Below, one piece after another: positions 7,258-16,972 of a stretch of 64,000 nucleotides of DNA. Location: positions 1 through 64,000 of the forward strand of contig URKX01000003.1 of assembly GCA_900548545.1 (NCBI GenBank), written 5' to 3'. Under the pieces are notes generated by a model. The model made no database searches. It was not told the DNA's origin and saw only the letters and a list, made by a program, of their open reading frames with translations. Both the position numbers and the translations under genes were made by a program. Positions within the stretch are counted from its first letter, which is position 1. The number at the start of each line of letters is the position of its first letter. The stretch comes from an uncultured Oscillospiraceae bacterium. GTDB taxonomy: Bacteria > Bacillota > Clostridia > Oscillospirales > Acutalibacteraceae.

Positions 7258-8024
7258 AACTGTTGATTTCCCCGGCCAAGAAGATGCGTGACGGGGGAGA
7301 TTCCCTACCGCCGGAAACCGTCCCCGGCCTGCTGGAAAAGTCTGCCCAGCTGCTGGATTACCTGCGGGGCTTGTCCTTGCCAGAGCTGGAACGGCTGCTG
7401 GCCTGCAACGACAGGCTGGCTTCCCAGGCCTATGAACAGTTTCACACTATGGACTTGCGCCGAGGGGACACCCCCGCGCTGCTGGCCTACGATGGGATCC
7501 AATATAAATACATGGCGCCCGGGGTGTTCACAGAGAAACAGTTCCACTATGTGAAAGCCCATTTGCGCATCCTCTCCGGGCTTTATGGGGTGCTCCGCCC
7601 CTTTGACGGGGTTTCTCCCTATCGTCTGGAAATGCAGGCGAAGGTGAAAACCTCCTTTTGTAAAAACCTCTACGACTTTTGGGGGGATTCCCTGGGGCAG
7701 TACCTTCTGGGAGAAGACGACACCTTCGTCAACTTGGCTTCTGAAGAATACGCCAAGGCGGTGCGTCCCACATTGCAGGGGAAGGCGCGGTTTGTCACCT
7801 GTGTGTTCGCGGAAGGGCTGGAGCCGGGGAAGCTGGTGGAAAAAGGCGTCTATGTAAAAATGGCCCGGGGTGAAATGGTCCGTTTCGCGGCGGAAAACCA
7901 TGTTTCAACACCAGAGGGCCTACAGGGTTTTGGGTGTCTGGGTTATACCTTTGCTCCCGGGCTTTCCACTCACGAACGATATGTGTTCCGCCGGGACGGA
8001 CTGAAAAGCGGTAAGAACCTTTAG
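7254..8024 (+). CDS. yaaA: YaaA-family peroxide stress protein
   Basis: 256 residues starting at GTG 7254, overlapping the upstream stop by four bases. The hallmark N-terminus MKLLISPAKKM, the YDGIQYKYM and ILSGLYGVLRPFDGVSPYRLEM blocks and the NLASEEYAKAV segment identify the YaaA (DUF328/UPF0246) family. In E. coli YaaA lowers free iron and DNA damage during hydrogen peroxide stress. Full length. Cytoplasmic. Confidence 0.93.
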   Translation: MKLLISPAKKMRDGGDSLPPETVPGLLEKSAQLLDYLRGLSLPELERLLACNDRLASQAYEQFHTMDLRRGDTPALLAYDGIQYKYMAPGVFTEKQFHYVKAHLRILSGLYGVLRPFDGVSPYRLEMQAKVKTSFCKNLYDFWGDSLGQYLLGEDDTFVNLASEEYAKAVRPTLQGKARFVTCVFAEGLEPGKLVEKGVYVKMARGEMVRFAAENHVSTPEGLQGFGCLGYTFAPGLSTHERYVFRRDGLKSGKNL

Positions 8025-8128
8025 GAAGTATACAGATAGTTGTCAGAAATTCGCAAGAAATGGCTGGTAAGATAGTACCATGGAAAAGGAACCCGGGAGG
8101 CGCTCCCGGAATGGAGGAAGGAACAGCC

Positions 8129-8830
8129 ATGAAAGTCTTGCGAATTGTCCGGAATGTGGTGTTGCTGGTGTTGGCAGTGTGTTTTTGTGCCGTGATGGCC
8201 CTGTGCGTTTTGGGGTGGCAAATGTACACCCAGGCGCTGGAAGCCATGCCCTTGGACCAAAAAATCCGCCAAGTGCAATCCCAAGAGAGCTACACAACCT
8301 TTGAGGAATTGCCGGACACCTACGTAGAGGCTGTCATCGCTGCGGAGGACCACCGGTTTTACCAACACCCCGGTGTGGACGTGATTGCCATTGGCCGGGC
8401 GTTGGTCAACGATATCAAAGCCATGTCCTATGTGGAGGGCGGCAGCACCATCACCCAGCAGCTGGCGAAAAACCTCTATTTCACCCAGGAGAAAGAGCTG
8501 GTGCGCAAGGTGGCGGAGGTGTTCATGGCGTTCCATATGGAGGCCAATTACTCCAAAGAGGAGATTTTTGAGCTGTATGTAAACTCTATCTATTTTGGCA
8601 GCGGCTGCTACGATGTGGCTTCGGCCAGCCATTCTTATTTCGGCGTGGAGCCTGCCCAGATGACCCCGGACCAGTGTACCCTGCTGGCCGGTATCCCCAA
8701 TGCCCCGTCTGTGTACGACCCCACTGTGAACCCAGATTTGGCTTCTCAACGCCAGCGCCAGGTGCTGCGGTTGATGGTGAAATATGAGTATCTTACCGCT
8801 ACAGAGGCCGGCGACATTTTGGCAGCGTAA
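8129..8830 (+). CDS. monofunctional peptidoglycan glycosyltransferase (GT51)
   Basis: 233 residues. ATG 8129 follows GGAGGAAGG at 8114; upstream in-frame ATGs at 8060 and 8111 lack such a site. One N-terminal membrane anchor (residues about 5-30) precedes a GT51 domain with AAEDHRFYQHPG, containing the catalytic Glu, and GGSTITQQLAKN. The protein ends soon after the domain (LMVKYEYLTATEAGDIL) and has no transpeptidase module, so it polymerises lipid II into glycan strands outside the membrane without cross-linking. Shorter than bifunctional PBP1 proteins, as expected of MtgA/Mgt types. Confidence 0.9.
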   Translation: MKVLRIVRNVVLLVLAVCFCAVMALCVLGWQMYTQALEAMPLDQKIRQVQSQESYTTFEELPDTYVEAVIAAEDHRFYQHPGVDVIAIGRALVNDIKAMSYVEGGSTITQQLAKNLYFTQEKELVRKVAEVFMAFHMEANYSKEEIFELYVNSIYFGSGCYDVASASHSYFGVEPAQMTPDQCTLLAGIPNAPSVYDPTVNPDLASQRQRQVLRLMVKYEYLTATEAGDILAA

Positions 8831-8886
8831 AGCCGGGCACCCGATCTTGCGGGTAAAAAGGAGTTTACAAGGGAAGAAGGGATATC

Positions 8887-9861
8887 ATGCGGGAAAGCTT
8901 GATGCAGGAGCTTCGCCGGGTGACCGAGGAAGAGGAGCGGCTGCTTGCCGGCGGCCAGGTGGATAAAAGCCTGTATACTTCAGGCAGCGCGTTTTTGATC
9001 GACAGCGAAAAGCTGCTGGCCAAAGGGAAGTTGATCACGGTCCGGCCCCATACCCGGTTTGCGGCGTTTCCCATGCATACCCACAACTATGTGGAGATCA
9101 TGTATATGTGTTCGGGAAAGACCGTCCATCACATTGAGGGTGGCCCGCCGGTGACCCTTCGTGCCGGGGAGCTGTTGTTTTTGAACCAGCACGCTTCCCA
9201 CCAGGTGGACCGCGCGGGGGAGGACGATGTGGGGGTCAACTTCATTGTACTTCCCCAGTTTTTTGACTATGCCCTTACCTTGGTCGGCACGGATAACGTG
9301 CTTGGGCGGTTCCTGTTAAGCGGGCTGCGGCAGAGCGATGGCGAGATGAGCTGTTTGCACTTTCACGTGGCGGAGGCGCCTACCATTCAAAATTTGGTGG
9401 AGAATTTGATCTGGGGGCTGGTGCATCCCCAGGCCAATGCCCGGAGGATCAACCAAGCTACCATGGGCGTGCTGCTTTTGCAGCTTTTAAATTATACCGG
9501 GGATTTGGAAGAAGCCTCGGGGAATGGGGCAGTGCTGGCCGTCCTGCGGGAGATCGAGGAGAATTACCCCACTGCTGATTTGACCCGCCTGGCCAAAGAG
9601 CTCCACGTGTCGCTGCCCTATCTGAGCGCGGCGGTGCGCCGGGCCACGGGCCGCACCTTTAAGGATTTGCTGCTGGAAAAGCGGCTCTCCAAAGCAGCCC
9701 AGCTGCTGCGGGAAACCCGTCTCACCACCCAGGATATCATCCTGGCGGTGGGCTATGAGAATACCAGTTATTTCTATCGGGCCTTCCGTGCCCGTTATGG
9801 GGCCACCCCCAAAGATTACCGCAAAGAGTGTGCAGGGGATTTCCGGCCCCCATCGGAGTGA
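8887..9861 (+). CDS. AraC-family transcriptional regulator next to the rhamnose operon
   Basis: 324 residues: an N-terminal cupin-like ligand domain (RFAAFPMHTHNYVEIMYM and the following GELLFLNQHASHQV, residues about 55-110) and a C-terminal pair of helix-turn-helix motifs (residues about 220-315; VGYENTSYFYRAFRARYGATPKDYR). It is directly upstream of rhaBAD on the same strand, separated by a terminator, so it is probably the rhamnose-responsive activator, functionally like RhaS/RhaR. The sugar specificity is inferred from position. Confidence 0.85.
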   Translation: MRESLMQELRRVTEEEERLLAGGQVDKSLYTSGSAFLIDSEKLLAKGKLITVRPHTRFAAFPMHTHNYVEIMYMCSGKTVHHIEGGPPVTLRAGELLFLNQHASHQVDRAGEDDVGVNFIVLPQFFDYALTLVGTDNVLGRFLLSGLRQSDGEMSCLHFHVAEAPTIQNLVENLIWGLVHPQANARRINQATMGVLLLQLLNYTGDLEEASGNGAVLAVLREIEENYPTADLTRLAKELHVSLPYLSAAVRRATGRTFKDLLLEKRLSKAAQLLRETRLTTQDIILAVGYENTSYFYRAFRARYGATPKDYRKECAGDFRPPSE

Positions 9862-9884
9862 CGGCTTGGGAATTCAAAAAGTCA

Positions 9885-9920
9885 GGACGTATTTTTTCAA
9901 AAATACGTCCTTCTTTTTTT
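9885..9920 (+). terminator. terminator between the AraC gene and rhaB
   Basis: 11-bp stem GGACGTATTTT/AAAATACGTCC followed by TTCTTTTTTT; it separates the regulator transcript from rhaBAD. Confidence 0.85.
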
Positions 9921-9965
9921 CCGCTTTTGGCGGTATCCTGAAAAGTAAGAAAGGGGGAAGTTGCC

Positions 9966-11366
9966 TTGCGCACCTATTTGGCTGTGGACATTGGAGCCTC
10001 TTCGGGCAGACACATTTTAGGCTGGACCGAGGGCGGGAACCTTCGCTTGGAGGAGATTTACCGGTTTGAGAACAAGCTGGTGACAAAAAATGGCCGCCTG
10101 TGTTGGGACATAGAGCACCTGGCGGAAGAGGTGCTCCGCGGGTTGGAACGCTGCCGGGAACTTTCAAAAATTCCGGACAGTGTTGGCATCGACACATGGG
10201 CCGTAGACTACGTCCTTCTGGACAAAGAAGGCGGCGTTTTGGGGGACACGGTAGCCTACCGTGACAGCCGTACCCAGGGAATGGACCGGCTGGTGGAGGG
10301 GCTGGTTTCCGCCCAGAAACTGTATGCCCGCACAGGCATCCAAAAACAGGACTTCAACACCATCTATCAGCTGATGGCGGTGAAAACCCAGGAGCCGGAA
10401 CTGTTGGAACAGGCCCAGCGCCTGTTGATGGTCCCGGAATACCTGACCTACCGCCTGACAGGCAAAGGGGAAAACGAGTACACCAACGCCACCACCACAG
10501 GGCTGGTCAACGCCCAGACCAAAATCTGGGATTGGGAACTGTTGGATTGTCTGGGCTATCCCCGGCGGCTGTTCGGGGAGCTTCGCCTGCCGGGGAGCAC
10601 CGTGGGACGCTTTACCCCGGAGGTCAAAGCCCGGGTGGGGTTCGACTGCCAAGTGCTGTTTCCGGCCACCCACGATACCGGGTCGGCGTTTCTGGCGGTT
10701 CCCGCCAAAGAGGGCGGGGTGTACCTGTCCAGCGGCACCTGGAGCCTTTTGGGTACAGAGCTGCCGGCTCCCGTCACCACGGAGGAAAGCCGTCAGAGGA
10801 ACTTCACCAACGAAGGCGGTTACCAGTACCGTTTCCGGTATTTAAAAAACATCATGGGGCTTTGGATGCTCCAGTCCATCCGCCGGGAGGCGGGGGAGGG
10901 CGCTTCCTTCAACCAGTTGGAGCAAGCTGCTCGGCAGGAGGCGGCGTTCCCTTCCCGGGTGGATGTGAATGCCAGCCGTTTTTTGGCCCCGGAGAACATG
11001 GGCGAGGCCGTCCGGGCGCTGTGCCGGGAAACAGGCCAGCCAGTGCCGGAAACCTTGGGACAGTTGGCAAGCTGTGTATATCACAGCTTGGCCCAGAGCT
11101 ATGCCCATAGCATCCAAGAGCTTTCCACCCTCACTGGCCAAAGGTACACGGCAGTGAATATCGTGGGCGGCGGCAGCCGGGACGGCTATTTGAACCAGCT
11201 CACCGCCAATGCCACCGGGCTGCCGGTGTACGCCGGGCCCACGGAAGGCACGGCCTTGGGTAACCTGATGGTGCAGATGCTGGCGGCGGGGGACTTTCCA
11301 GACTTGGCAGCCGCCCGGAAAGCGGAGCGCCAAAGCTTCCCCATCCAGGAGTACCGGCCTCAATGA
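9966..11366 (+). CDS. rhaB: L-rhamnulokinase
   Basis: 466 residues of the FGGY sugar kinase family. It phosphorylates L-rhamnulose with ATP to L-rhamnulose 1-phosphate in the cytoplasm. Seen: N-terminal AVDIGASSGRHILG phosphate loop, GIDTWAVDYVLLD, YRDSRT, the HDTGSAFLAVP segment with YLSSGTWSLLG, and NIVGGGSRDGYLNQLTANATG of the ATPase core. Start is TTG 9966 after AAAGGGGGAAG. First gene of rhaBAD, which together gives rhamnose isomerisation, phosphorylation and aldol cleavage. Confidence 0.95.
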   Translation: MRTYLAVDIGASSGRHILGWTEGGNLRLEEIYRFENKLVTKNGRLCWDIEHLAEEVLRGLERCRELSKIPDSVGIDTWAVDYVLLDKEGGVLGDTVAYRDSRTQGMDRLVEGLVSAQKLYARTGIQKQDFNTIYQLMAVKTQEPELLEQAQRLLMVPEYLTYRLTGKGENEYTNATTTGLVNAQTKIWDWELLDCLGYPRRLFGELRLPGSTVGRFTPEVKARVGFDCQVLFPATHDTGSAFLAVPAKEGGVYLSSGTWSLLGTELPAPVTTEESRQRNFTNEGGYQYRFRYLKNIMGLWMLQSIRREAGEGASFNQLEQAARQEAAFPSRVDVNASRFLAPENMGEAVRALCRETGQPVPETLGQLASCVYHSLAQSYAHSIQELSTLTGQRYTAVNIVGGGSRDGYLNQLTANATGLPVYAGPTEGTALGNLMVQMLAAGDFPDLAAARKAERQSFPIQEYRPQ

Positions 11367-11403
11367 GGCGTCTTAATAAACAAACAAGAGAGGATGTTGG
11401 AAC

Positions 11404-12654
11404 GTGAGCGAACGATATGAAACCGCGAAACAGCGCTACCAGGAGTACGGCGTGGACGTGGAGGCTGCCTTGGACCTTTTAAAGGGCATCCCCATCAGCG
11501 TCCATTGCTGGCAAGGGGACGATGTCATCGGCTTGGAAGGCACGGGCCGGGCATTGTCCGGCGGGATCCAGACCACCGGGAATTATCCCGGCCGGGCCCG
11601 GAATTTTGAAGAGCTGAAAGCCGACTTTTTAAAAGCCATGAGCCTTGTCCCGGGGAAAAAGCGGATCAACCTCCACGCCAGCTACGCCGTGTTTGGGGAG
11701 GGCCAACCGGCGGACCGGGACGCCCTGCGGCCCTGCCACTTTGAGCCGTGGATCCAGTTTGCCAAGGAGAACAGCCTGGGCATCGACTTTAACCCCACGT
11801 TTTTCAGCCACCCCCTGGTAAAGGACAACCTGACCCTGTCTTCCCCAGATGAGGAAGTTCGGCAGTTTTGGGTGCGTCACGGCATCCAGTGCCGGCGGAT
11901 CTCCTCCTATATTGCACAGCAGCTGGGCAGCCCCGTGTTGTGCAATGTGTGGATCCCCGATGGCTATAAAGACGTTCCCGCCGACCGCCTGGGGCCACGC
12001 CTGCGGTTAAAGCAGAGCCTGGATGAGATCTTTGCGGAGAAGCTCCCCGGGGTCATTGACTGTGTGGAGAGCAAGGTGTTCGGCATCGGCATGGAGGCCT
12101 TCACCGTAGGTTCCTCCGAATTTTACATCAGCTATGCCGCCTCCCATCCTGGCGTGTACGACCTGCTGGACAACGGCCACTACCACCCCACAGAGGTGGT
12201 CAGTGACAAGATCCCCAGCTTGCTGGCCTTTTTCGACAAAGTCCCCCTCCACGTGACCCGGGGCGTCCGTTGGGACAGCGACCACGTGGTACTCTATGAG
12301 GACGAGCTGAAGGAGATTGCCAAGGAGATCGTCCGCAACAAGGCCACAGACCGGGTGCTTATCGGGTTGGACTTCTTCGACGCTTCCATCAACCGCATTG
12401 CCGCCTGGGTGGTGGGCACCCGCAGCATGGAAAAAGCCCTGTTGTTTGCCCTGCTCCAGCCTTGGGACCAGCTGAAGCATTTGCAAGACAGCTGCCAGTT
12501 TACCCAGCTGATGGTGCTGAACGAGGAGCTGAAAACCCTGCCCTTTGGAGACATTTGGAAGCACTATTGCCAGACTCAGGGGGTACCTGGCGGCAAAGAG
12601 TGGTACGATACAGTGGCACGGTACGAGCAGGACGTGCTGCTCAAGCGTGTGTAA
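11404..12654 (+). CDS. rhaA: L-rhamnose isomerase
   Basis: 416 residues, full length. Converts L-rhamnose to L-rhamnulose with a divalent metal pair. Conserved blocks visible: SVHCWQGDDVIGLE near the N-terminus, GIDFNPTFFSHP, NVWIPDG, DNGHYHPTEVVSDK and RWDSDHVV, which carry the metal-binding and substrate residues. GTG 11404 follows an AGAGGA site. 37 bases after rhaB and 13 before rhaD. Confidence 0.96.
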   Translation: MSERYETAKQRYQEYGVDVEAALDLLKGIPISVHCWQGDDVIGLEGTGRALSGGIQTTGNYPGRARNFEELKADFLKAMSLVPGKKRINLHASYAVFGEGQPADRDALRPCHFEPWIQFAKENSLGIDFNPTFFSHPLVKDNLTLSSPDEEVRQFWVRHGIQCRRISSYIAQQLGSPVLCNVWIPDGYKDVPADRLGPRLRLKQSLDEIFAEKLPGVIDCVESKVFGIGMEAFTVGSSEFYISYAASHPGVYDLLDNGHYHPTEVVSDKIPSLLAFFDKVPLHVTRGVRWDSDHVVLYEDELKEIAKEIVRNKATDRVLIGLDFFDASINRIAAWVVGTRSMEKALLFALLQPWDQLKHLQDSCQFTQLMVLNEELKTLPFGDIWKHYCQTQGVPGGKEWYDTVARYEQDVLLKRV

Positions 12655-12667
12655 GGAGGAAATGGAA

Positions 12668-13513
12668 ATGGCAATTACAGAGATACCCGTGATGCAAGAC
12701 TACATCCGGATGTGCGGCGACGGCTGGGACCAGGGCTGGCATGAGCGCAACGGTGGCAATCTGACCTACCGGATGCGCCCGGAGGAAGTGGAGCAGTGCC
12801 GCCCCTGCTTTCAAGCAGAACCTGGTCCCTGGGTGAATATGGGGGTTCAGGCGGACAACTTGAAAGGGGAGCACTTCATTGCCACCGGCAGCGGGAAATA
12901 TTTCCGCAACGTGCCCTTAGCTCCCCAGGACAATGTCTGCATTTTGGAGATCAACCAGGCGGGGGATTCCTGGCGGATCGTCTGGGGCCTGGAGAAAGGT
13001 GGCCGCCCCACCAGCGAGTTCCCCAGCCACTTTTTGAACCACAGCGTCCGCAAAAAAGCCACAGCCGGGGAGAACCGGGTGATCTACCATGCCCATCCGG
13101 CCAACCTCATCGCCCTGACCTACATCCTGCCCCTGACGGCCCGGGACTTTACCCGTGCCCTGTGGAAGAGCGCCACCGAGTGCCCGGTGGTGTTTCCCGG
13201 TGGTGTGGGCGTGGTGCCCTGGATGGTTCCCGGCGGCGCGGAGATCGCCCTGGCAACCAGCAAGCTGATGGAAGAGTACGATGCGGCGGTGTGGGCCCAT
13301 CATGGGCTGTTTGCCTCCGGTCCGGACTTTGACACCACCTTCGGCCTGATGCACACCATTGAAAAGGCGGCCCAAATCTACATTCTGGCCCTTTCCGCCG
13401 GCCAGGGGAACATCCGCCAGACCATCCAGGACGGGGAGCTTCGGGCCATTGCCCGGGATTTCGGTGTCACGCTTCGGGAAGAGTTTTTGGATGAAACTCC
13501 CTCGGTAAAGTGA
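12668..13513 (+). CDS. rhaD: rhamnulose-1-phosphate aldolase
   Basis: 281 residues, class II aldolase/adducin family. Splits L-rhamnulose 1-phosphate into dihydroxyacetone phosphate and L-lactaldehyde, using Zn. NGGNLTYRM, ATGSGKYFRN, the zinc motif HAHPANL and WAHHG are present. The start is taken at ATG 12668, 8 bases after AAGGAGG; ATG 12662 is too close to it. No rhamnose transporter, mutarotase or lactaldehyde reductase is adjacent. Confidence 0.95.
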   Translation: MAITEIPVMQDYIRMCGDGWDQGWHERNGGNLTYRMRPEEVEQCRPCFQAEPGPWVNMGVQADNLKGEHFIATGSGKYFRNVPLAPQDNVCILEINQAGDSWRIVWGLEKGGRPTSEFPSHFLNHSVRKKATAGENRVIYHAHPANLIALTYILPLTARDFTRALWKSATECPVVFPGGVGVVPWMVPGGAEIALATSKLMEEYDAAVWAHHGLFASGPDFDTTFGLMHTIEKAAQIYILALSAGQGNIRQTIQDGELRAIARDFGVTLREEFLDETPSVK

Positions 13514-13602
13514 GTTTTTATGAAGCCGGTACAAATTCCCTTGCGTATGAAAGGGAACTGTGGAATAATAGGAGCAGAATTCCTAACAAGGAGGTTTGTT
13601 CC

Positions 13603-14112
13603 ATGGATGAGAAAGCGTTGTATAAACTGACCTATGGCCTGTACGTGGTTTCGGCCCAAGCGGATGGCCAGCGGGGCGGCTGCGTGGTGAACACCTTGCA
13701 GCAGGTAACTGCCCAGCCAGTCCGGCTTTCCGTGGCGGTGAACAAAGACAACTTCACCTGCGGCCTGATCCAAAAGGCGGGACGGTTCGCGGCTGTGGCC
13801 TTGGACCAGCGTGCCGACCTGATGATTGTGGGCCGGTTTGGCTTCCGCACTGGCTGGGAAGAGGACAAGTTTGCAGAGATCCCCTTTGCTGAAGACAAGG
13901 CGGGGATGCCCTATCCCTTAGAGGCTGCCTGTGCCCGTTTCAGCTGCAAAGTGGAGCAAACGGTGGACCTGGGGACCCACATCCTCTTTGTGGGCTTGGC
14001 AGAGGAGATGGAAACCCTCACGGAAGACGAGTCCCTTACCTATGCCTATTATCGCAATGTCATCAAAGGGAAGACCCCCAAGAACGCCCCCTCGTACCAG
14101 GAGGGCAACTGA
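13603..14112 (+). CDS. flavin reductase-like FMN-binding protein
   Basis: 169 residues from ATG 13603, which follows AAGGAGG at 13588; the frame extends upstream to 13510 without support. Matches the flavin reductase-like split-barrel fold: LYKLTYGLYVVSA start, GGCVVNTLQQVTAQP, KAGRFAAVALDQ and the terminal YRNVIKGKTPKNAPSY signature common in clostridial members, where it is often followed by a rubredoxin-like domain that is absent here. It probably binds FMN and uses NAD(P)H; the partner is unknown. A terminator follows. Confidence 0.85.
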   Translation: MDEKALYKLTYGLYVVSAQADGQRGGCVVNTLQQVTAQPVRLSVAVNKDNFTCGLIQKAGRFAAVALDQRADLMIVGRFGFRTGWEEDKFAEIPFAEDKAGMPYPLEAACARFSCKVEQTVDLGTHILFVGLAEEMETLTEDESLTYAYYRNVIKGKTPKNAPSYQEGN

Positions 14113-14149
14113 ATACCGGGCGTTGGGAAACGCCTTTCGTGCCGGATAG

Positions 14150-14182
14150 AAAGGGCGGCCGCAGGATAGCGGCGGCCCTTTT
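14150..14182 (+). terminator. terminator after the flavin reductase gene
   Basis: Stem AAAGGGC plus GCCGC against GCGGC plus GCCCTTT with a single G-G mismatch, followed by T residues. Confidence 0.8.
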
Positions 14183-14266
14183 GCCGTTTTCATAAATCCC
14201 TTTCTCACCGCATAAGCCTTAATAAAAAAGCGGGCCCAAGCCCTGGAATCACAAGGAGGATGCGGG

Positions 14267-16894
14267 ATGGACTATTATAACGTCAGCCAGGAGGAGGCGC
14301 TGCAGGCCCTAGTTTCGGACCCAAGCCGGGGCCTGTCCAAGGAAGAGTGCCAGCGCCGCCGGGGGCAGTATGGCAGAAATGAACTGCAAACCGCCAAGGG
14401 GCCGGGGATATTGCGGCGGTTTTTCAGCCAGTTCCAGGATTTTATGGTCATCATCCTGTTGGCGGCGGCAGCAGTGTCTTTTGCGGTTTCCTGGGCCCAA
14501 AACAACGGGGAGTATGTGGACTCCTTGATCATCTTGGCCATCGTGGTGGTAAACGCCGTCATCGGCACGGTCCAGGAGCTTCGGGCGGACCGTGCCATTG
14601 AAGCGCTGAAAAAGCTGTCTTCCCCCCATGCCCAGGTGCTTCGGGACGGGAAACGCCAGCGGGTGGAAAGCTGGGAGCTGGTCCCCGGGGACCTTGTGAT
14701 CCTGCAGGCCGGGGACCTTGTCCCTGCGGACCTGCGCCTTCTGCGGTCGGTGGAATTGAAAATTGAAGAATCTGCCCTCACAGGGGAATCCCTCCCTGCG
14801 GAAAAGGACGCCAGCGCCAAATGCCCGCCCAACGCCCCTTTAGGGGAACGGAAAAACATGGCTTTCGCTTCCACCGGCGTTTCCTCCGGAGCAGGGGTGG
14901 GGGTGGTCACCGCCACCGGGATGGATACCGCCATGGGACAGATCGCCAAAATGCTGGAAAGCGAGAAAGCCCCCCAAACGCCCTTGCAGCAAAAATTGAA
15001 GCAGACGGGGAAAGTCCTGGGGGCAGGGGTGGTGCTGATCTGCGGGATCATCTTCCTGCTGGGGGTACTCCAGCGCCGGCCGCCTGTGGAGATGTTCATG
15101 ATTGCCATCAGCCTGGGGGTAGCGGCCATTCCCGAGGGCCTCACTGCCGTGGTGACCATTGTGTTGACCATGGGGATCAAGCGGATGGTCCAAAAGAAAG
15201 CCATCGTCCGGCACCTTCCCGCCGTGGAAACTTTGGGGAGTACCCAGGTGATCTGTTCCGACAAGACAGGCACCCTGACCCAAAACAAGATGACCGTGGT
15301 AGCCTATTCCGGGCCTGGCGGGGAAGATCGGTTGGAGTCTTCGGCAGCCCGGTTTGCCCTGGAGCTTTCTTGCCTGTGCAATGATTCCCAGCGGGTTGGG
15401 GGAACCTTCACCGGCGACCCCACAGAGATTGCTTTCCTGCGGGCCTGTGGGCGGGAGAAAGGGGCGCTGGAAGAGGAGTTCCCCCGGGTGGGGGAGATCC
15501 CCTTCACCTCCGCCAGGAAGCGGATGGCCACTGCCCATAAGCGGCCCCAGGGCGGCTACCGCGTCATTGTAAAAGGCGCCCCGGATGTGCTCCTTGCCCG
15601 GTGTACGGCATACCTGCAAGGGGGGAGGGCCCTAGCCCTGTCCGGTGCCATGAAAGCAAAGCTCCTCTCGGATAACGCTGCCTTGGGGGACAGGGCGCTG
15701 CGGGTGTTGGCAGTGGCCTATAAGGATGTGGAATCCCTTTCCTCCGATGACAATGAAACAGAAAGCAACCTGATCTTTTGCGGCCTGCTGGCTATGGAAG
15801 ACCCGCCCCGGCCCGGGGTAAAGGAAGCGGTTGCGCAGTGCAAAAAGGCGGGCATCCTGCCAGTGATGATCACGGGGGATCACGCGGCCACAGCGCTGGC
15901 CATCGGCAAGCGCCTGGGTATGGCGGAACGCCCCTCCCAGGTGATCACCGGCAAGGAGCTGGACTGCTTGGACGACGGGGACTTGAGCCAAAAGATTTTC
16001 GATTACCGCATCTTCGCCCGGGTGTCGCCGGAGCACAAGGTGAAGATCGTCAAAGCCTTCCAGCGCCGGGGGATGGTGGTGGCCATGACCGGCGACGGGG
16101 TCAACGACGCCCCGGCCCTGAAGACCGCGGATATCGGCTGCGCCATGGGGAAAAACGGCACAGAGGTGGCCCGTTCGGCCGCGGATATGGTCCTCACGGA
16201 TGACAACTTTTCCACCATTGTGGCGGCTGTCCGCCAGGGGCGTGGGATCTACCAGAATATCCGCAAGACCATCCACTTCCTGCTCTCCTGCAACATGGGG
16301 GAGATCCTGGTGGTGTTTGTGGCGTTCTTGCTGCGTGTACCCACGCCTTTGCTGGCCATTCAGCTGCTGTGGGTAAACCTGGTCACCGACTCCCTGCCGG
16401 CTTTGGCCTTGGGGGCCGACCCCATCCAGAAGGACGTGATGGACGCCCCGCCCCACAAGAAGGAGGACGGGATCTTCTCCGGGGGGATGGGCTACTCTGT
16501 GGCAGTGGAGGGCTGCCTGGTGGGTGCTTTGGCGTTGTTGGCCTATACCGTTGGCCGGGTGTTTTTCGACCTGGACCCTGCCCAGCCTGTGATCGGCCGC
16601 ACCATGGCTTTCACGGTGTTGAGCCTGTCCCAGCTGACCCACAGCTTTAATATGCGTTCCGAGCATTCGGTGCTGAGGTTAGGGCTGTTCTCCAATAAGA
16701 AGTTGGTGTTGGCCTGTGGGGTGTGCGCCTTCTTGATGGTCAGTGTGGTACTGTTCCCGCCTTTGGCGGCCCTGTTCCAGACCACGGCCCTGACCGGTTT
16801 CCAGTGGCTGGTGGTGGGAGTGCTTTCCCTGTGCCCCTTGCTGGTGGTGGAAGGGGAAAAGATCCTTTGGAGCAAATGGGGGAAAAGGCGGTAG
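14267..16894 (+). CDS. calcium-translocating P-type ATPase (P2 type)
   Basis: 875 residues with the full P-type plan: N-terminal cation ATPase domain, TM1-2, actuator domain with ALTGESLPAEK, TM4 with AAIPEGLTAVVT (calcium-site PEGL motif), phosphorylation site SDKTGTLTQNKM, nucleotide-binding domain with KGAPDVLL, hinge TGDGVNDAPALK and six C-terminal helices (NLVTDSLPALALGADP). These fit SERCA/PMCA-like bacterial Ca2+ pumps that export Ca2+ at the expense of ATP. ATG 14267 after AAGGAGG. Monocistronic, with terminators on both sides. Confidence 0.93.
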   Translation: MDYYNVSQEEALQALVSDPSRGLSKEECQRRRGQYGRNELQTAKGPGILRRFFSQFQDFMVIILLAAAAVSFAVSWAQNNGEYVDSLIILAIVVVNAVIGTVQELRADRAIEALKKLSSPHAQVLRDGKRQRVESWELVPGDLVILQAGDLVPADLRLLRSVELKIEESALTGESLPAEKDASAKCPPNAPLGERKNMAFASTGVSSGAGVGVVTATGMDTAMGQIAKMLESEKAPQTPLQQKLKQTGKVLGAGVVLICGIIFLLGVLQRRPPVEMFMIAISLGVAAIPEGLTAVVTIVLTMGIKRMVQKKAIVRHLPAVETLGSTQVICSDKTGTLTQNKMTVVAYSGPGGEDRLESSAARFALELSCLCNDSQRVGGTFTGDPTEIAFLRACGREKGALEEEFPRVGEIPFTSARKRMATAHKRPQGGYRVIVKGAPDVLLARCTAYLQGGRALALSGAMKAKLLSDNAALGDRALRVLAVAYKDVESLSSDDNETESNLIFCGLLAMEDPPRPGVKEAVAQCKKAGILPVMITGDHAATALAIGKRLGMAERPSQVITGKELDCLDDGDLSQKIFDYRIFARVSPEHKVKIVKAFQRRGMVVAMTGDGVNDAPALKTADIGCAMGKNGTEVARSAADMVLTDDNFSTIVAAVRQGRGIYQNIRKTIHFLLSCNMGEILVVFVAFLLRVPTPLLAIQLLWVNLVTDSLPALALGADPIQKDVMDAPPHKKEDGIFSGGMGYSVAVEGCLVGALALLAYTVGRVFFDLDPAQPVIGRTMAFTVLSLSQLTHSFNMRSEHSVLRLGLFSNKKLVLACGVCAFLMVSVVLFPPLAALFQTTALTGFQWLVVGVLSLCPLLVVEGEKILWSKWGKRR

Positions 16895-16972
16895 AAAGCG
16901 GGATGCTGGATATGCTTGGGCTGTTACGCCATCTTGCTTCCTCTCACCGGCCCCCCTATGTCCATAGCTTGA

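Noticed and set aside
12796..13332. Plus-strand open frame of 178 codons within rhaD
   Set aside because: Out of frame with the clear aldolase; Pro/Gly/Arg-rich shadow.
15632..16666. Minus-strand open frame of 344 codons inside the Ca2+ ATPase
   Set aside because: His/Gln-rich shadow of the P-type ATPase gene; no start signal.
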